From assembly GCF_000341105.1 (NCBI RefSeq), contig NZ_ANBB01000009.1, forward strand, positions 1-64,000: a stretch of 64,000 nt of DNA, written 5' to 3'. The stretch comes from Nocardiopsis potens DSM 45234. GTDB taxonomy: Bacteria > Actinomycetota > Actinomycetes > Streptosporangiales > Streptosporangiaceae. Below the pieces are notes generated by a model. It saw only the letters and a program-made list of their open reading frames with translations. It searched no databases and was not told the origin of the DNA. Positions 1 to 7,987 of this stretch are shown in pieces. Each line of letters starts with the position of its first letter. Positions within the stretch are counted from its first letter, which is position 1. A program made the translations under genes and the position numbers.

Positions 1-284
1 CTCGCCGCCCCCCGCCACTCCTTGGCGCTCAGCGAGGTCAGCTCGGTGCCGGCGAAGGCGACCGTGCCGTCGACGGTGGTGCGGGCGTTGCGCGACGGCA
101 TGCCCATGAGGACCCGGGCCAGCAGGGACTTGCCGGAGCCGGACTCCCCGACGATGCCGAGGCTCTCGCCTTCGGCGAGGGTGAGCCCGACGCCCTCCAG
201 GACGTGCCGCGGCGGGCCGTCCGGAGGGTCGAGCCGGACGCTGAGCGATTCGACGCGGAGCAGCTCTTCAGGCGGGGTTCGCAT
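1..284 (-). CDS. Oligopeptide/dipeptide ABC transporter ATP-binding protein, DppD/OppD type (partial)
   Basis: Only the first 94 residues are in the window; the gene runs off the left edge. The N-terminus begins MRTPPEELLRVESLSVRL and is followed by a Walker A motif, GESGSGKS, then SLLARVLMGMP, as in the peptide-transporter ATPases that energise DppB/DppC pores. Its ATG directly follows the TAG stop of the permease gene ending at 285, so it is the last visible gene of the five-gene operon starting at 4348. The family hydrolyses ATP on the cytoplasmic face to drive uptake. The Q-loop, signature and Walker B motifs lie outside the window, so intactness cannot be judged. Confidence 0.88.
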   Translation of the reverse strand, partial: MRTPPEELLRVESLSVRLDPPDGPPRHVLEGVGLTLAEGESLGIVGESGSGKSLLARVLMGMPSRNARTTVDGTVAFAGTELTSLSAKEWRGAA

Positions 285-1145
285 CTACGGCCGTCCTTTC
301 GACAGGGCCTGACCGAGCACGTTGACCGAGAGCACGGTGGCGCACAGGGTGAGCGCGGGGGCGGCGGTGATCCAGGGTGCGGTGGCGAAGTGGACGCGCC
401 CCTCGGCGATGAGGTTCCCCCAGGAGGGGAGCGGGGGCTGGAGGCCGAAGCCGAGGAAGCTCAGCGAGCCCTCCACCACGATCGAGGCGGTGACGGCGGC
501 GAAGGAGTACGCGCCGACGGTGGGCAGCACGTTGGGGATGATCTCGGTGCGCATCACCCGCAGCGGCCCCGCGCCCATGTTCCGGGCGGCCAGGACGTAG
601 TCCTGCTCGCGGACGGAGATGGTCGAGGCGCGGGCCAGCCGGGCGAACGCGGGGACCGACAGCCCGCCGATGAGCAGCCCGATCGTCCAGTAGCCGGCGC
701 CGGAGAGCGAGACGACCGCCATGATCAGGATCAGCGCGGGGAACGCCAGGATGAGGTCGGTGAGGATCCCGACGGCGCCGTCCACGACCCCGCGCAGGTA
801 GCCGGCGGCGATGCCGAGGAGCCCGCCGGCGACCAGCCCGAAGGCGACCGTCATCGCGCCCACGATCAGCGACGACCGGCCGCCGGCGAGGGTGCGGGCG
901 AGGATGTCCCTGCCGATCGCGTCGGTGCCCAGCCAGTGCTGCGCGGAGGGGGGTTCCAGGATCGCGGAGAAGTCGGCGCGGAGCGGGTCGAGGGCGGGCA
1001 GCAGGGACGAGGCGGCCGCGCCGAGCACGACCAGCGCGAGCCAGCAGCTCGCGAGGGCGGTGCCGATCCGGCCGCGGGAGGGGGCGCGCCGGGGGTCCCG
1101 GGCGGCCTGGGCCGCGGGGGCGGCGGCGGTTTCAACGGGATGCAT
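285..1145 (-). CDS. ABC peptide/nickel-type transporter permease, DppC family
   Basis: 286-aa membrane protein. It has a long N-terminal cytosolic tail (about residues 1-28), a first membrane helix (about 29-50), an extracytoplasmic stretch containing HWLGTDAIGRDILAR, which is typical of DppC/OppC, then a BPD_transp_1 permease domain of about five helices. The cytoplasmic coupling loop (EAA motif) is visible as AARNMGAGPLRVMRTEIIPN near residues 185-205. The late segment EGSLSFLGFGLQPPLPSWG is also a family hallmark. The ATG overlaps the end of the DppB-like gene by 14 bp, which implies translational coupling. The substrate is not predictable from sequence; peptides, nickel chelates or other small ligands are possible. 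Confidence 0.93.
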   Translation of the reverse strand: MHPVETAAAPAAQAARDPRRAPSRGRIGTALASCWLALVVLGAAASSLLPALDPLRADFSAILEPPSAQHWLGTDAIGRDILARTLAGGRSSLIVGAMTVAFGLVAGGLLGIAAGYLRGVVDGAVGILTDLILAFPALILIMAVVSLSGAGYWTIGLLIGGLSVPAFARLARASTISVREQDYVLAARNMGAGPLRVMRTEIIPNVLPTVGAYSFAAVTASIVVEGSLSFLGFGLQPPLPSWGNLIAEGRVHFATAPWITAAPALTLCATVLSVNVLGQALSKGRP

Positions 1146-2082
1146 TGCGGGTCCTCGGGTCGACGAGCGAGTAGATGAGGTCGACGGCGATGCTCGCGAC
1201 GACGACGGCCGCGCCGGAGAAGATGATGACGGCCTCGATGACGGGGAAGTCCCGCGTCTCGATCGCCCCCATCGCCAGCTGGCCCATGCCGGGGATCGCG
1301 AAGACCGACTCGATCAGGACGGACCCGCCGAACGCGAGCCCGACCGTCATGCCGACGATGGTCAGCGCGGAGAAGCTGGACGGGCGCAGCGCCCGGGTCG
1401 CCAGCAGCACCGGGGCGCTCATGCCCCTGGACCGCGCGGCGAGGATGTAGGGCTGGTCGAGCGTCTCGATCAACCCCGCCCGCAGCAGCCGGACCAGGAC
1501 CGCCGCCTCGGCGAGGCCGGTGGCCAGCACCGGCAGGGCGAGGTGGCGGAGGTGGCCGGCCGGGTCGATCCAGGCGTCCCGCCACCCGGTGGCGGGCAGC
1601 GCCCCCAGGGCGACGGCGAAGACCGCGATCAGCCCGAGCGCGATGATGAACGGCGGCGTCGCGATCAGCAGGAACGACGCCAGGGTGCCGGCCCGGTCGA
1701 CGCGCCCGCCGGGCTTCCACGCCGAGGCCATCGCGAGCGGGACGGCGATGGCCAGCGCGACGATCTGGCCGCCGATCAGCAGTTCGAGGGTGACCGGCAG
1801 CCGCCGGGCGATCTCGTCGGCGACGGGCCTGCCGGTCACCAGAGAGGTGCCCAGGTCGCCCTGGGCGGCCGCGGCGAGCCAGTCCGCCAGCCGGGCCGGC
1901 GGGGGGTCGTCCAGGTTCAGCTCGGCCAGGAACGCCTCGATCCGCTCCGGGGTGGCGTCGGGGCCGAGGACGGAGAGGGCGGGGTTCCCGGTGAGCAGCA
2001 TCGGCAGGCTCATCGTGACGAGCCCGAGGAGCGCCAGCACGATCGCCGCGCGGCCCGCCCGTACGGTCCAGGTTCGCATCAT
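1132..2082 (-). CDS. ABC peptide/nickel-type transporter permease, DppB family
   Basis: 316-aa permease. An N-terminal helix (about residues 8-28) is followed by a large external loop and a BPD_transp_1 domain. The coupling motif is ILAARSRGMSAPVLLATRAL, and the C-terminal signature reads FGGSVLIESVFAIPGMGQL, which is typical of DppB/OppB. The start chosen is the first of two consecutive ATG codons because it forms an ATGA overlap with the stop of the upstream lipoprotein gene; the second ATG (2079) is also possible. It pairs with the DppC-like permease downstream to form the heterodimeric pore. Confidence 0.92.
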   Translation of the reverse strand: MMRTWTVRAGRAAIVLALLGLVTMSLPMLLTGNPALSVLGPDATPERIEAFLAELNLDDPPPARLADWLAAAAQGDLGTSLVTGRPVADEIARRLPVTLELLIGGQIVALAIAVPLAMASAWKPGGRVDRAGTLASFLLIATPPFIIALGLIAVFAVALGALPATGWRDAWIDPAGHLRHLALPVLATGLAEAAVLVRLLRAGLIETLDQPYILAARSRGMSAPVLLATRALRPSSFSALTIVGMTVGLAFGGSVLIESVFAIPGMGQLAMGAIETRDFPVIEAVIIFSGAAVVVASIAVDLIYSLVDPRTRNASR

Positions 2083-3575
2083 CTTCTGATCCACAGTTCC
2101 GAGGGCAGGATCGATATCACGTTGTGCTCGCTGAGGTCGGGGATGCCGCCGACGGTGTAGGAGGCGGCGAAGCCGGAGGGGCTCTCGGTGTAGAACAGCA
2201 CCGGCGCCTCGTCCACGATGATCTGCGCGGCCTCGCCGTAGAGGCCGGCCCGCTCCTCGGGGTCGACGGTCTCGCCGGCCTCCCCGATGAGCGAGGTGAC
2301 CTCGGGGTCGGCGTATCCCGAGAAGTTGCCGGGGGCCCCTTCGGGGAAGATGCTCTTCATCGCGGTGTCCGTCTCGCCGTAGGCGGAGGTGAAGAACTCG
2401 ATGGCGTCGAAGTCCCGGCCGAACAGCCGGGTGTCCATGGTCGCGGCGTCGACGGTGTCGATGGTCATGTCGATGCCGACGTCGGCGAGCATCTGCTGGA
2501 TCACCGCGGCCCGCTGGGCCGATTGCGGGCGGGCGTCGGTGGTGTAGTCGAACGCCACCGGCTCGCCGTACTCCGCGAGCAGCCGCCGGGCCCGGTCGGG
2601 GTCGAAGTCCGGGTGGTCGGTCCGCGCGGTGTAGGGCGACCCGGAGGTGATCGGGCCGTCGGAGAGGCGCCCGGCGCCCTGGTCGGCGGCCTCCAGGATG
2701 ACCTCGCGGTTGATCGCGGCCTGGACGGCCTGCCGGACGCGGACGTCGTCGAACGGCGGGCGGGTGGTGTTCAGGAAGGCGGTGGCGGTCGTGGAGTCGG
2801 CGATCGCCGTGGTCAGGCCCTCGGTGCGGGCCTGGGCGACCAGGTGCGCGGTGTTCAGCCAGACCATGTCGACGGTCCCCGACGACAGGCTCTGGTAGCG
2901 GGAGTCGGTGTCGGGGAGGAACCGGAACACCAGCCGGTCCAGGATCGGCGCGGGGCCGTGGTACTCGGGGTTGGGTTCGAGGGTCACCGAGGAGCCGGGG
3001 TCGGTGGAGGCCACGGTGAAGGCCCCGGCGCCCAGCGGCGCCTTCCCCTCCTCGGGCTCGGTGGCGATCATGCCGAGGGAGCGGGTGAGGCCGCGGTCGA
3101 AGGCGGCGTCGGGGGCGGCGAGGGTGAGCCGGACCGTGGTGTCGTCCACCGCCTCGGCGGAGTCGATCTGCGCGGCCGCCGGCTGGCACAGGCAGGTCGA
3201 CTCGGGGCCGGCCATCCGCTCGAAGTGGCCGATGACGGCCTCGGCGTCGAGCGGTGAGCCGTCGGAGAAGACCAGGTCGGGCTTGAGCTTCAGGGTCCAG
3301 GTGCGGAGGTCGCCGGTCTCGATCGACTCCGCCAGCCGGGGCTCCAGGGCGCCCTCGGGGCCGTCGGTGAAGAGCGGCTCGTAGACGGCGTTGCCGACGA
3401 TGAGGGTGGACTGGTGGGCGACGAGGTTGTCGATCGGGTCGAGCGAGGTGACGTCGGTGTCCAGGCCGACGGTGAGGGTGCCGCCGGCGGCGCCGTCCGC
3501 CGCCGGGGCGCAGGCGGAGAGCGCGGCCGCGGCCGCGAGCCCCGCGGCGGCGGCGAGGGGCCTGTAGGGGCTCAT
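2079..3575 (-). CDS. Extracellular solute-binding lipoprotein, family 5
   Basis: 498-aa substrate receptor of the importer. The N-terminus has a charged start, a hydrophobic alanine-rich stretch and a lipobox LSAC with the acylated cysteine at residue 22, so the mature protein should be a membrane-anchored lipoprotein outside the cell. The body follows the family-5 pattern (PLFTDGPEGALEPRLAESIE near the N-terminus, then FSDGSPLDAEAVIGHFERM and LNTTRPPFDDVRVRQAVQAA). Family 5 binds peptides, nickel complexes, haem or sugars; the ligand cannot be assigned here. Its ATG overlaps the phosphatase stop (ATGA), so expression should be coupled to that gene. Confidence 0.93.
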   Translation of the reverse strand: MSPYRPLAAAAGLAAAAALSACAPAADGAAGGTLTVGLDTDVTSLDPIDNLVAHQSTLIVGNAVYEPLFTDGPEGALEPRLAESIETGDLRTWTLKLKPDLVFSDGSPLDAEAVIGHFERMAGPESTCLCQPAAAQIDSAEAVDDTTVRLTLAAPDAAFDRGLTRSLGMIATEPEEGKAPLGAGAFTVASTDPGSSVTLEPNPEYHGPAPILDRLVFRFLPDTDSRYQSLSSGTVDMVWLNTAHLVAQARTEGLTTAIADSTTATAFLNTTRPPFDDVRVRQAVQAAINREVILEAADQGAGRLSDGPITSGSPYTARTDHPDFDPDRARRLLAEYGEPVAFDYTTDARPQSAQRAAVIQQMLADVGIDMTIDTVDAATMDTRLFGRDFDAIEFFTSAYGETDTAMKSIFPEGAPGNFSGYADPEVTSLIGEAGETVDPEERAGLYGEAAQIIVDEAPVLFYTESPSGFAASYTVGGIPDLSEHNVISILPSELWIRR

Positions 3576-4348
3576 CGGCGGTGGCCCTTCGGCTCGGGGG
3601 ACCGGTCCGGGGCGGCGGGCAGGATGCGCGCGCGCAGGGCCGCGGCGACCTCGTCGAGGCGGTCGGGGGCGATGTAGGCGGACAGGTACCCGCGGGCGCC
3701 GCCGCGCGCCCGGAGGAAGTCGAGGACCTGCTCGATGTCGGAGGCCTTGCAGGTCATGTCGTATCCGGCGAGGAGCCGCTCGCCCTCGGTGTCGGGCTGC
3801 CGCCCGTCGGTGGACTCCTGGTCGTCGTTGGTGCGCAGGTAGTCCTCGACGATGAGCCGCCGCTCCGCGCCGACGAGGTCGAGGATGAGCGCGACGAGCA
3901 CCCCGGTGCGGTCGCGCCCGCCCTGGCAGGCGATGGCGACGCGGCCCTCGATCGCGGCGAGGGCCTCCACCGCGGCGGCGAACCGCTCGGTGGACTCGAT
4001 CAGCATCCGGAGGTACAGGTCGCCGAAGGAGAGCTCGCCGGCGACGAGGGCGCCGAACACGCGCGCCATGTCGTCCCGGCTCAGCACCGTGCTGCCGGCG
4101 ACGACCGGGAAGGCGACCGTGGCCAGCGCCTTCGCGGGCGCGTCGGCGCGGTCCAGGGCGCGCTCCGCGTCGGTCCTCAGGTCGAACCAGGTGAAGGGGT
4201 GCGGGCAGGCGGCGAGTTCGCCGGGGGTCGCCAGCGAGAGCGCCGCGGCGCGGTAGAGGGTGTCGGAGGAGTGGGTCGGGCGTGCTTCGATCGCTGCGGG
4301 GAACTGCACCGATCGCCAGTTGGGCGGAAGTCCGCTTGCGGGGGGCAT
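3572..4348 (-). CDS. Tyrosine/dual-specificity phosphatase-like protein (Y_phosphatase3 type)
   Basis: 258-aa cytosolic protein and first gene of the peptide-importer operon. The N-terminal pattern LYRAAALSLATP and WFDLRTDAER matches bacterial PtpA/Y_phosphatase3 proteins. The catalytic loop is ACQGGRDRTG, with the CX5R cysteine at residue 141 and arginine at 147. The residue before the cysteine is Ala, whereas the common motif is HC; this His normally helps set the cysteine pKa, so activity may be altered. The family also contains phosphoinositide and phosphoserine phosphatases. Why a phosphatase leads a peptide-uptake operon is unknown; signalling control of uptake is conjecture. Confidence 0.8.
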   Translation of the reverse strand: MPPASGLPPNWRSVQFPAAIEARPTHSSDTLYRAAALSLATPGELAACPHPFTWFDLRTDAERALDRADAPAKALATVAFPVVAGSTVLSRDDMARVFGALVAGELSFGDLYLRMLIESTERFAAAVEALAAIEGRVAIACQGGRDRTGVLVALILDLVGAERRLIVEDYLRTNDDQESTDGRQPDTEGERLLAGYDMTCKASDIEQVLDFLRARGGARGYLSAYIAPDRLDEVAAALRARILPAAPDRSPEPKGHRR

Positions 4349-4367
4349 GCCCGGATGCTAACAAAAA

Positions 4368-4381
4368 TGGCAGGACTGCCA
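4368..4381. promoter_or_regulatory. Candidate operator between divergent phosphatase and TetR genes
   Basis: Perfect inverted repeat TGGCAG-GA-CTGCCA in an unusually AT-rich 56-bp gap between two divergent starts (4348 and 4405). Position and symmetry fit a TetR operator controlling both its own gene and the importer operon. This is inference from layout; no family consensus was matched. Confidence 0.5.
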
Positions 4382-4404
4382 ATTTCGAATCGGATGAACG
4401 AACC

Positions 4405-5013
4405 ATGAACGCTGACGGCCCGCCCGGCACCGGACGGCGCGCGCAGAAGAGGGCCGACACACGGCTGGCGATCCAGCGGGCCGCGGTGGACCTCTTCGAG
4501 GAGCACGGCTACGACGCGACCACGGTCGACGACATCGCCCGCCGGGCGAACGTGGCCCCCCGCACCTTCTTCCGCTACTTCCCGAGCAAGGAGCTCACGC
4601 TCTTCAGCGAGGACGTCTCGGAGCGCTTCGCCGCGCTCGTCCTGGAGGCCCCGCCCGACCTGCCGCCGCTGGACGCGCTCGAATCGGCCCTGTCCCTGCT
4701 GCTGGAGGACGCCCCCTCCGAGCTCGACCGGCGCCGCCAGGCGCTCCGCCGCCGGCTGCACGAGCAGCCGGGCGTCACCCGGCAGTTCGCCCACGTGCAG
4801 GAGCGCATCGCGGAGCGGCTGCGCGCCGCCTTCCGGCAGCGCCTGCGGTCCGGCGGCGACCCCCGCCCCGATCTCGCCGCCGACGCCACCGTCGCGATCT
4901 ACCTCGGCCTCTCCCGGACCCTGGTGGACGGCGACGCCGACCAGCGGAAACGCGTCCGGGAGTGGTTCGCCGCGGTCCGCACCGTGGTGGGGGAGAGCCG
5001 GGCCGGGAGCTGA
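4405..5013 (+). CDS. TetR family transcriptional regulator
   Basis: 202 aa. The N-terminal TetR helix-turn-helix is clear (ADTRLAIQRAAVDLFEEHGY, then TTVDDIARRANVAPRTFFRYFPSKELTLF, about residues 18-68). The divergent C-terminal half resembles the MftR/AcrR_TetR_C class (REWFAAVRTVVGE near the end). The ATG at 4405 gives the usual family length and leaves the palindrome at 4368-4381 in the promoter region. It lies head-to-head with the importer operon and is its likeliest regulator. The effector is unknown. Confidence 0.88.
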   Translation: MNADGPPGTGRRAQKRADTRLAIQRAAVDLFEEHGYDATTVDDIARRANVAPRTFFRYFPSKELTLFSEDVSERFAALVLEAPPDLPPLDALESALSLLLEDAPSELDRRRQALRRRLHEQPGVTRQFAHVQERIAERLRAAFRQRLRSGGDPRPDLAADATVAIYLGLSRTLVDGDADQRKRVREWFAAVRTVVGESRAGS

Positions 5014-5190
5014 CCGCCCGGCCCCGCGGAGCGGGCCCCGGCCCGCCTCGGCCCGGTCCGGAACGGATCCTCTCGGCCCCGGCGGAGAGGGGGCGCCGGT
5101 CCGCCCCGCCGGCGGAGCGTGGACGCCGCAGTATGCCCGCGGGCGTCTGAACGATGGCCGCGGACCGGCCCCGCCGGTTGGATCGAGGGC

Positions 5191-6063
5191 ATGACGAACG
5201 ACGATGGCAACGGCAACGAGAACACCCGCACGGGGACCGTCCTGGTGCTGGGCGGCACCGGGAAGAGCGGGCGGCGCGTCGCCGAGCGGCTCCGGGCGCG
5301 CGGGGCCGGGGTGCGGATCGGGTCGCGCGGCACCGAGACGCCGTTCGACTGGGAGCGGCCGGAGACCTGGCCCGCCGCCGTCTCCGGGGTGCGCTCCGCC
5401 TATGTGGCCTACTCTCCCGACGTGGGCTTCCCCGGCGCCTCCGAGGCGGTCGGCGCCTTCGCCGAGCTGGCGGTGCGCGAGGGCGTGCAGCGGCTGGTGC
5501 TGCTGAGCGGGCGCGGCGAGCCGGGCGCCCGGCGCAGCGAGGAGGCGCTGTTCGCCGCCGGGGCGCCGGCGGCCTCCGTCGTCCGGGCGAGCTTCTTCGC
5601 GCAGAACTTCAGCGAGGGCTTCTTCGCCGACATGGTCCGCTCGGGGGCGGTCGCCTTCCCCGCCGAGGGGGTCCCGGAGCCGTTCATCGACGCCGGGGAC
5701 ATCGCCGACGTGGCGGTGGAGGCGCTCACCGGCGATCCCGCCCGGCACGCGGGCCGGGTGCACGAGGTCACCGGCCCCCGGGCACTGACCTTCCCGGAGG
5801 CGGTCGCGGAGGTCTCCGCGGCGGTGGGGCGCGAGATCGCCTACGTCCCGCTGGCCTTCGAGGCGTTCCGCGACGGCATGGTCGGGCAGGGCGCCCCGCC
5901 GGAGTTCGCCGCCCGGTTGACCGAGCTGTTCGGCGAGATCCTGGACGGCCGCAACTCCGCGGCCACCGGCGGGGTCCGCGACGTCCTGGGCCGGGAGGCC
6001 GCCGACTTCTCCGAGTACGCGAAGCGGACCGCCGCCACCGGGGTGTGGGCCCCCTCCTCCTGA
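5191..6063 (+). CDS. NAD(P)-binding NmrA-like oxidoreductase/sensor
   Basis: 290 aa, atypical short-chain dehydrogenase fold. The dinucleotide-binding glycine motif is VLGGTGKSGRRVAERLRARG (residues about 12-31), followed by an Arg-rich second strand (VRIGSRG) that suggests NADP preference. The rest (LVLLSGRGEPGARRSEEALF, VRASFFAQNFSEGFF, FIDAGDIADVAVEAL) matches the NmrA/SDR_a5 group, several members of which lack a catalytic Tyr-Lys pair and act as redox sensors or epimerase-like reductases. It stands alone, ending before a strong hairpin shared with the convergent regulator gene. Substrate unknown. Confidence 0.83.
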   Translation: MTNDDGNGNENTRTGTVLVLGGTGKSGRRVAERLRARGAGVRIGSRGTETPFDWERPETWPAAVSGVRSAYVAYSPDVGFPGASEAVGAFAELAVREGVQRLVLLSGRGEPGARRSEEALFAAGAPAASVVRASFFAQNFSEGFFADMVRSGAVAFPAEGVPEPFIDAGDIADVAVEALTGDPARHAGRVHEVTGPRALTFPEAVAEVSAAVGREIAYVPLAFEAFRDGMVGQGAPPEFAARLTELFGEILDGRNSAATGGVRDVLGREAADFSEYAKRTAATGVWAPSS

Positions 6064-6165
6064 GCCGGCCCCCTGGTCCGGCCCGGACCCCGCCGGCCCC
6101 GGCCGGGCGGGCGGCCCGCGGGCGCTCCGAGCGGGACCGCGCGGCGGCGCGGGGCGGCGGCGGTA

Positions 6166-6196
6166 CGGCCGGTGCGGACGGGTTCCGCACCGGCCG
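6166..6196. terminator. Bidirectional hairpin terminator
   Basis: Thirteen-bp perfect GC stem (GGCCGGTGCGGA paired with TCCGCACCGGCC plus one outer C-G pair) and a 5-nt loop, in the gap between convergent genes ending at 6063 and 6226. No U-tract, as is usual in actinobacteria. Confidence 0.7.
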
Positions 6197-6225
6197 CGGC
6201 CGTTCCGGGACCGTTCCGGGGCCGC

Positions 6226-6984
6226 CTATCCGCGCTCCGGCCCCGGCTCGGCGTCCTCGGGGGCCTCGGAGGGTCCGTCCGGGGCCGCCCCGGGCCCGCT
6301 GTGCAGGATCTCGCGCGCCTGCTCCGCGGCGCGGAGGATGCTCTCGCTGACGAAGTCGCTGAACCGGGCGACGTTCTCCAGGCGGGCGGCGGTCAGGGTG
6401 CCGCGGCCGACGATGTCGACGCCCTGCCGCGCGATCTCGGCGATCTGGGCGGTGCCGCGGGCGCCGGCGACCGTCGACCGGTACCAGACGTCGTCGTCGA
6501 CGGAGTAGCGCTCGCGGCGGCCCTCTTCGCGCTCCCGGCGGACGAGGCCCTGCTCTTCGAGGAACCCGATCGCCTTGGAGACCGACGCCGGGCTGACCTG
6601 GAGCCGCCGGACGAGTTCGGGCGCGGTGAGGCTGACCGTGTCGGCGATGAAGAGGCAGGCCAGAACGCGGGCCGCCATCTTGGGCAGGCCCTGCCGCATC
6701 AGCAGGGTGGTGAACGCCTCCTCGTACTCGCGCACGGCCTCGTCGTCGCGCCCGGGGGCCTGCTCCCGGGGCGGGGCGCTCCTGCGCCGGCGGGCGCGGT
6801 GCTCGGTGGCGCGCTGCGCCAGGTCGGCGCGGTAGGCGGTGGGGCCGCCGTTGCGCATCACCTCGCGCGTGACCGTCGAGGTGGGGCGCTCCAGGCGCCT
6901 GGCGATCTCCGCGTAGGCCAGGCCGTCGGCCAGCCCCAGCGCGATCTGCTGGCGCTCGGGCTGGGTGAGTCTTCCTCCCCGCAC
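6226..6984 (-). CDS. Two-HTH transcriptional regulator (IS30-like HTH plus MarR/GbsR-like winged helix)
   Basis: 252 aa from the GTG at 6984, which has an AGGGAG ribosome site six bases upstream; an in-frame GTG at 7038 would add 18 residues. Residues about 3-45 form an IS30/HTH_38-type helix-turn-helix (GGRLTQPERQQIALGLADG, AEIARRLERPTSTVTREV). Residues about 75-165 form a MarR/GbsR-like winged helix (LPKMAARVLACLFIAD, SLTAPELVRRLQVSPASVSKAI, GLVRREREEGRRERY). The remainder is a helical C-terminus with an acidic tail. It is divergent from the DUF4097 gene, with many GCAAY/RTTGC sites in between (7041-7167), so it probably represses itself and that operon. Confidence 0.85.
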   Translation of the reverse strand: MRGGRLTQPERQQIALGLADGLAYAEIARRLERPTSTVTREVMRNGGPTAYRADLAQRATEHRARRRRSAPPREQAPGRDDEAVREYEEAFTTLLMRQGLPKMAARVLACLFIADTVSLTAPELVRRLQVSPASVSKAIGFLEEQGLVRREREEGRRERYSVDDDVWYRSTVAGARGTAQIAEIARQGVDIVGRGTLTAARLENVARFSDFVSESILRAAEQAREILHSGPGAAPDGPSEAPEDAEPGPERG

Positions 6985-7040
6985 AGCGGTCTCCCTTCGT
7001 CTCTCCCCTTGCACCGCGAGCGTAGCGTTCACCCCCACGT

Positions 7041-7167
7041 CAATGCAACAGAAAGTCGTCTCTCATTGCGTTGATTGCACACTCAGTGCAACGAAATACA
7101 TACTTCTACCTGCATAAATTCAATAAGTCTGCAACGAACTCATTGCGTGATCCATGAAGGCAACGTA
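7041..7167. promoter_or_regulatory. Intergenic region with repeated GCAA/TTGC operator-like sites
   Basis: This AT-rich gap holds at least six related sites: caatgcaaca at 7041, cattgcgttgattgcac at 7064, gtgcaacga at 7086, ctgcaacga at 7129, cattgcgtga at 7141 and ggcaacgta at 7159. The clearest symmetric pair is TTGCAC-ACTCA-GTGCAA at 7075-7091. Binding by the adjacent two-HTH regulator is inferred from position. Confidence 0.55.
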
Positions 7168-7210
7168 GCGTTTCCCACATCGGAAACGACAAGCGCAGCA
7201 GGAGGACACG

Positions 7211-7879
7211 ATGCAGACGTTCGACACCCCCGCCCCGATCTCCGCGGTTCTGGACATCCCCGCCGGGCGCATCCAGGTCATCGCCGCCGACCGCACCGAC
7301 ACCATCGTCGAGGTCCGGCCCGCCGACCCCGCCAGGCGCCGCGACACCGCGGCCGCCGAGCAGACCGAGACCGACTACCGCGACGGCGTCCTGCGGATCC
7401 AGGCCCCGGCGGCGAAGAACCGGCTCACCGGCCCCTCCGGGGCCGTCGAGGTGACGGTCCGGGTGCCCGAGGGCTCCCGCGTCGACGCGAAGTCCTCCTG
7501 CGCCGGGTTCCGGGGCGTGGGGCGCCTGGGCGAGGTCGCCTGCGAGGGCGCCGCCGCCGGGGTCAAGATCGACGAGGCCTCCGGCGTGCGGCTGACCGCC
7601 TTCGGCGACGTCTCGGTCGGCCGGCTGACCGGCTCCTCCCGGATCAGCACCCGGAAGGGCGACGTCCGCATCGACGAGGCCGCCTCCGGCACGCTCGAGC
7701 TGGCCACCATGGCCGGCGACGTGACGGTCGGCGCCGCCGCCGGGGTCTCCGCCTCGCTGGACGCCGGCACCGACCACGGCCGCATCCGCAACGCGCTGGC
7801 CGGCGCCGGCGAGGCCGGGGCCGCCCTGGAGATCCGCGCGACCACCATGCAGGGCGACATCACCGCCCGCAGCCTCTGA
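7211..7879 (+). CDS. DUF4097-family beta-strand repeat protein
   Basis: 222 aa with a good ribosome site (AGGAGG, seven bases before ATG). The sequence is a series of short beta strands (ISAVLDIPAGRIQVIAADRT, VEVTVRVPEGSRVDAKSSCA, VRLTAFGDVSVGRLTGSSRI, STRKGDVRIDEAASGTLELA) that predict a right-handed beta-helix or adhesin-like fold, as in DUF4097/DUF4098 proteins. No signal peptide or membrane segment is visible, so it is likely cytosolic or bound to a partner. The biochemical role of this family is not established. It is divergent from the two-HTH regulator and followed by a hairpin before the serine hydrolase gene. Confidence 0.82.
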   Translation: MQTFDTPAPISAVLDIPAGRIQVIAADRTDTIVEVRPADPARRRDTAAAEQTETDYRDGVLRIQAPAAKNRLTGPSGAVEVTVRVPEGSRVDAKSSCAGFRGVGRLGEVACEGAAAGVKIDEASGVRLTAFGDVSVGRLTGSSRISTRKGDVRIDEAASGTLELATMAGDVTVGAAAGVSASLDAGTDHGRIRNALAGAGEAGAALEIRATTMQGDITARSL

Positions 7880-7890
7880 CCGCGCCGCCC

Positions 7891-7913
7891 GGCCCCGCGA
7901 CCTCCGCGGGGCC
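7891..7913 (+). terminator. Hairpin terminator or attenuator
   Basis: GGCCCCGCG and CGCGGGGCC form a perfect 9-bp stem around a 5-nt loop just after the DUF4097 stop. It may end that transcript or reduce readthrough into the hydrolase gene 75 bp downstream. Confidence 0.55.
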
Positions 7914-7987
7914 GGCGGTCCCCGAACCCCCTGACCACCGGCGCCGCACCGGGCGCCGCGCAGATCGAACACCGAAGGAGCACCGAG

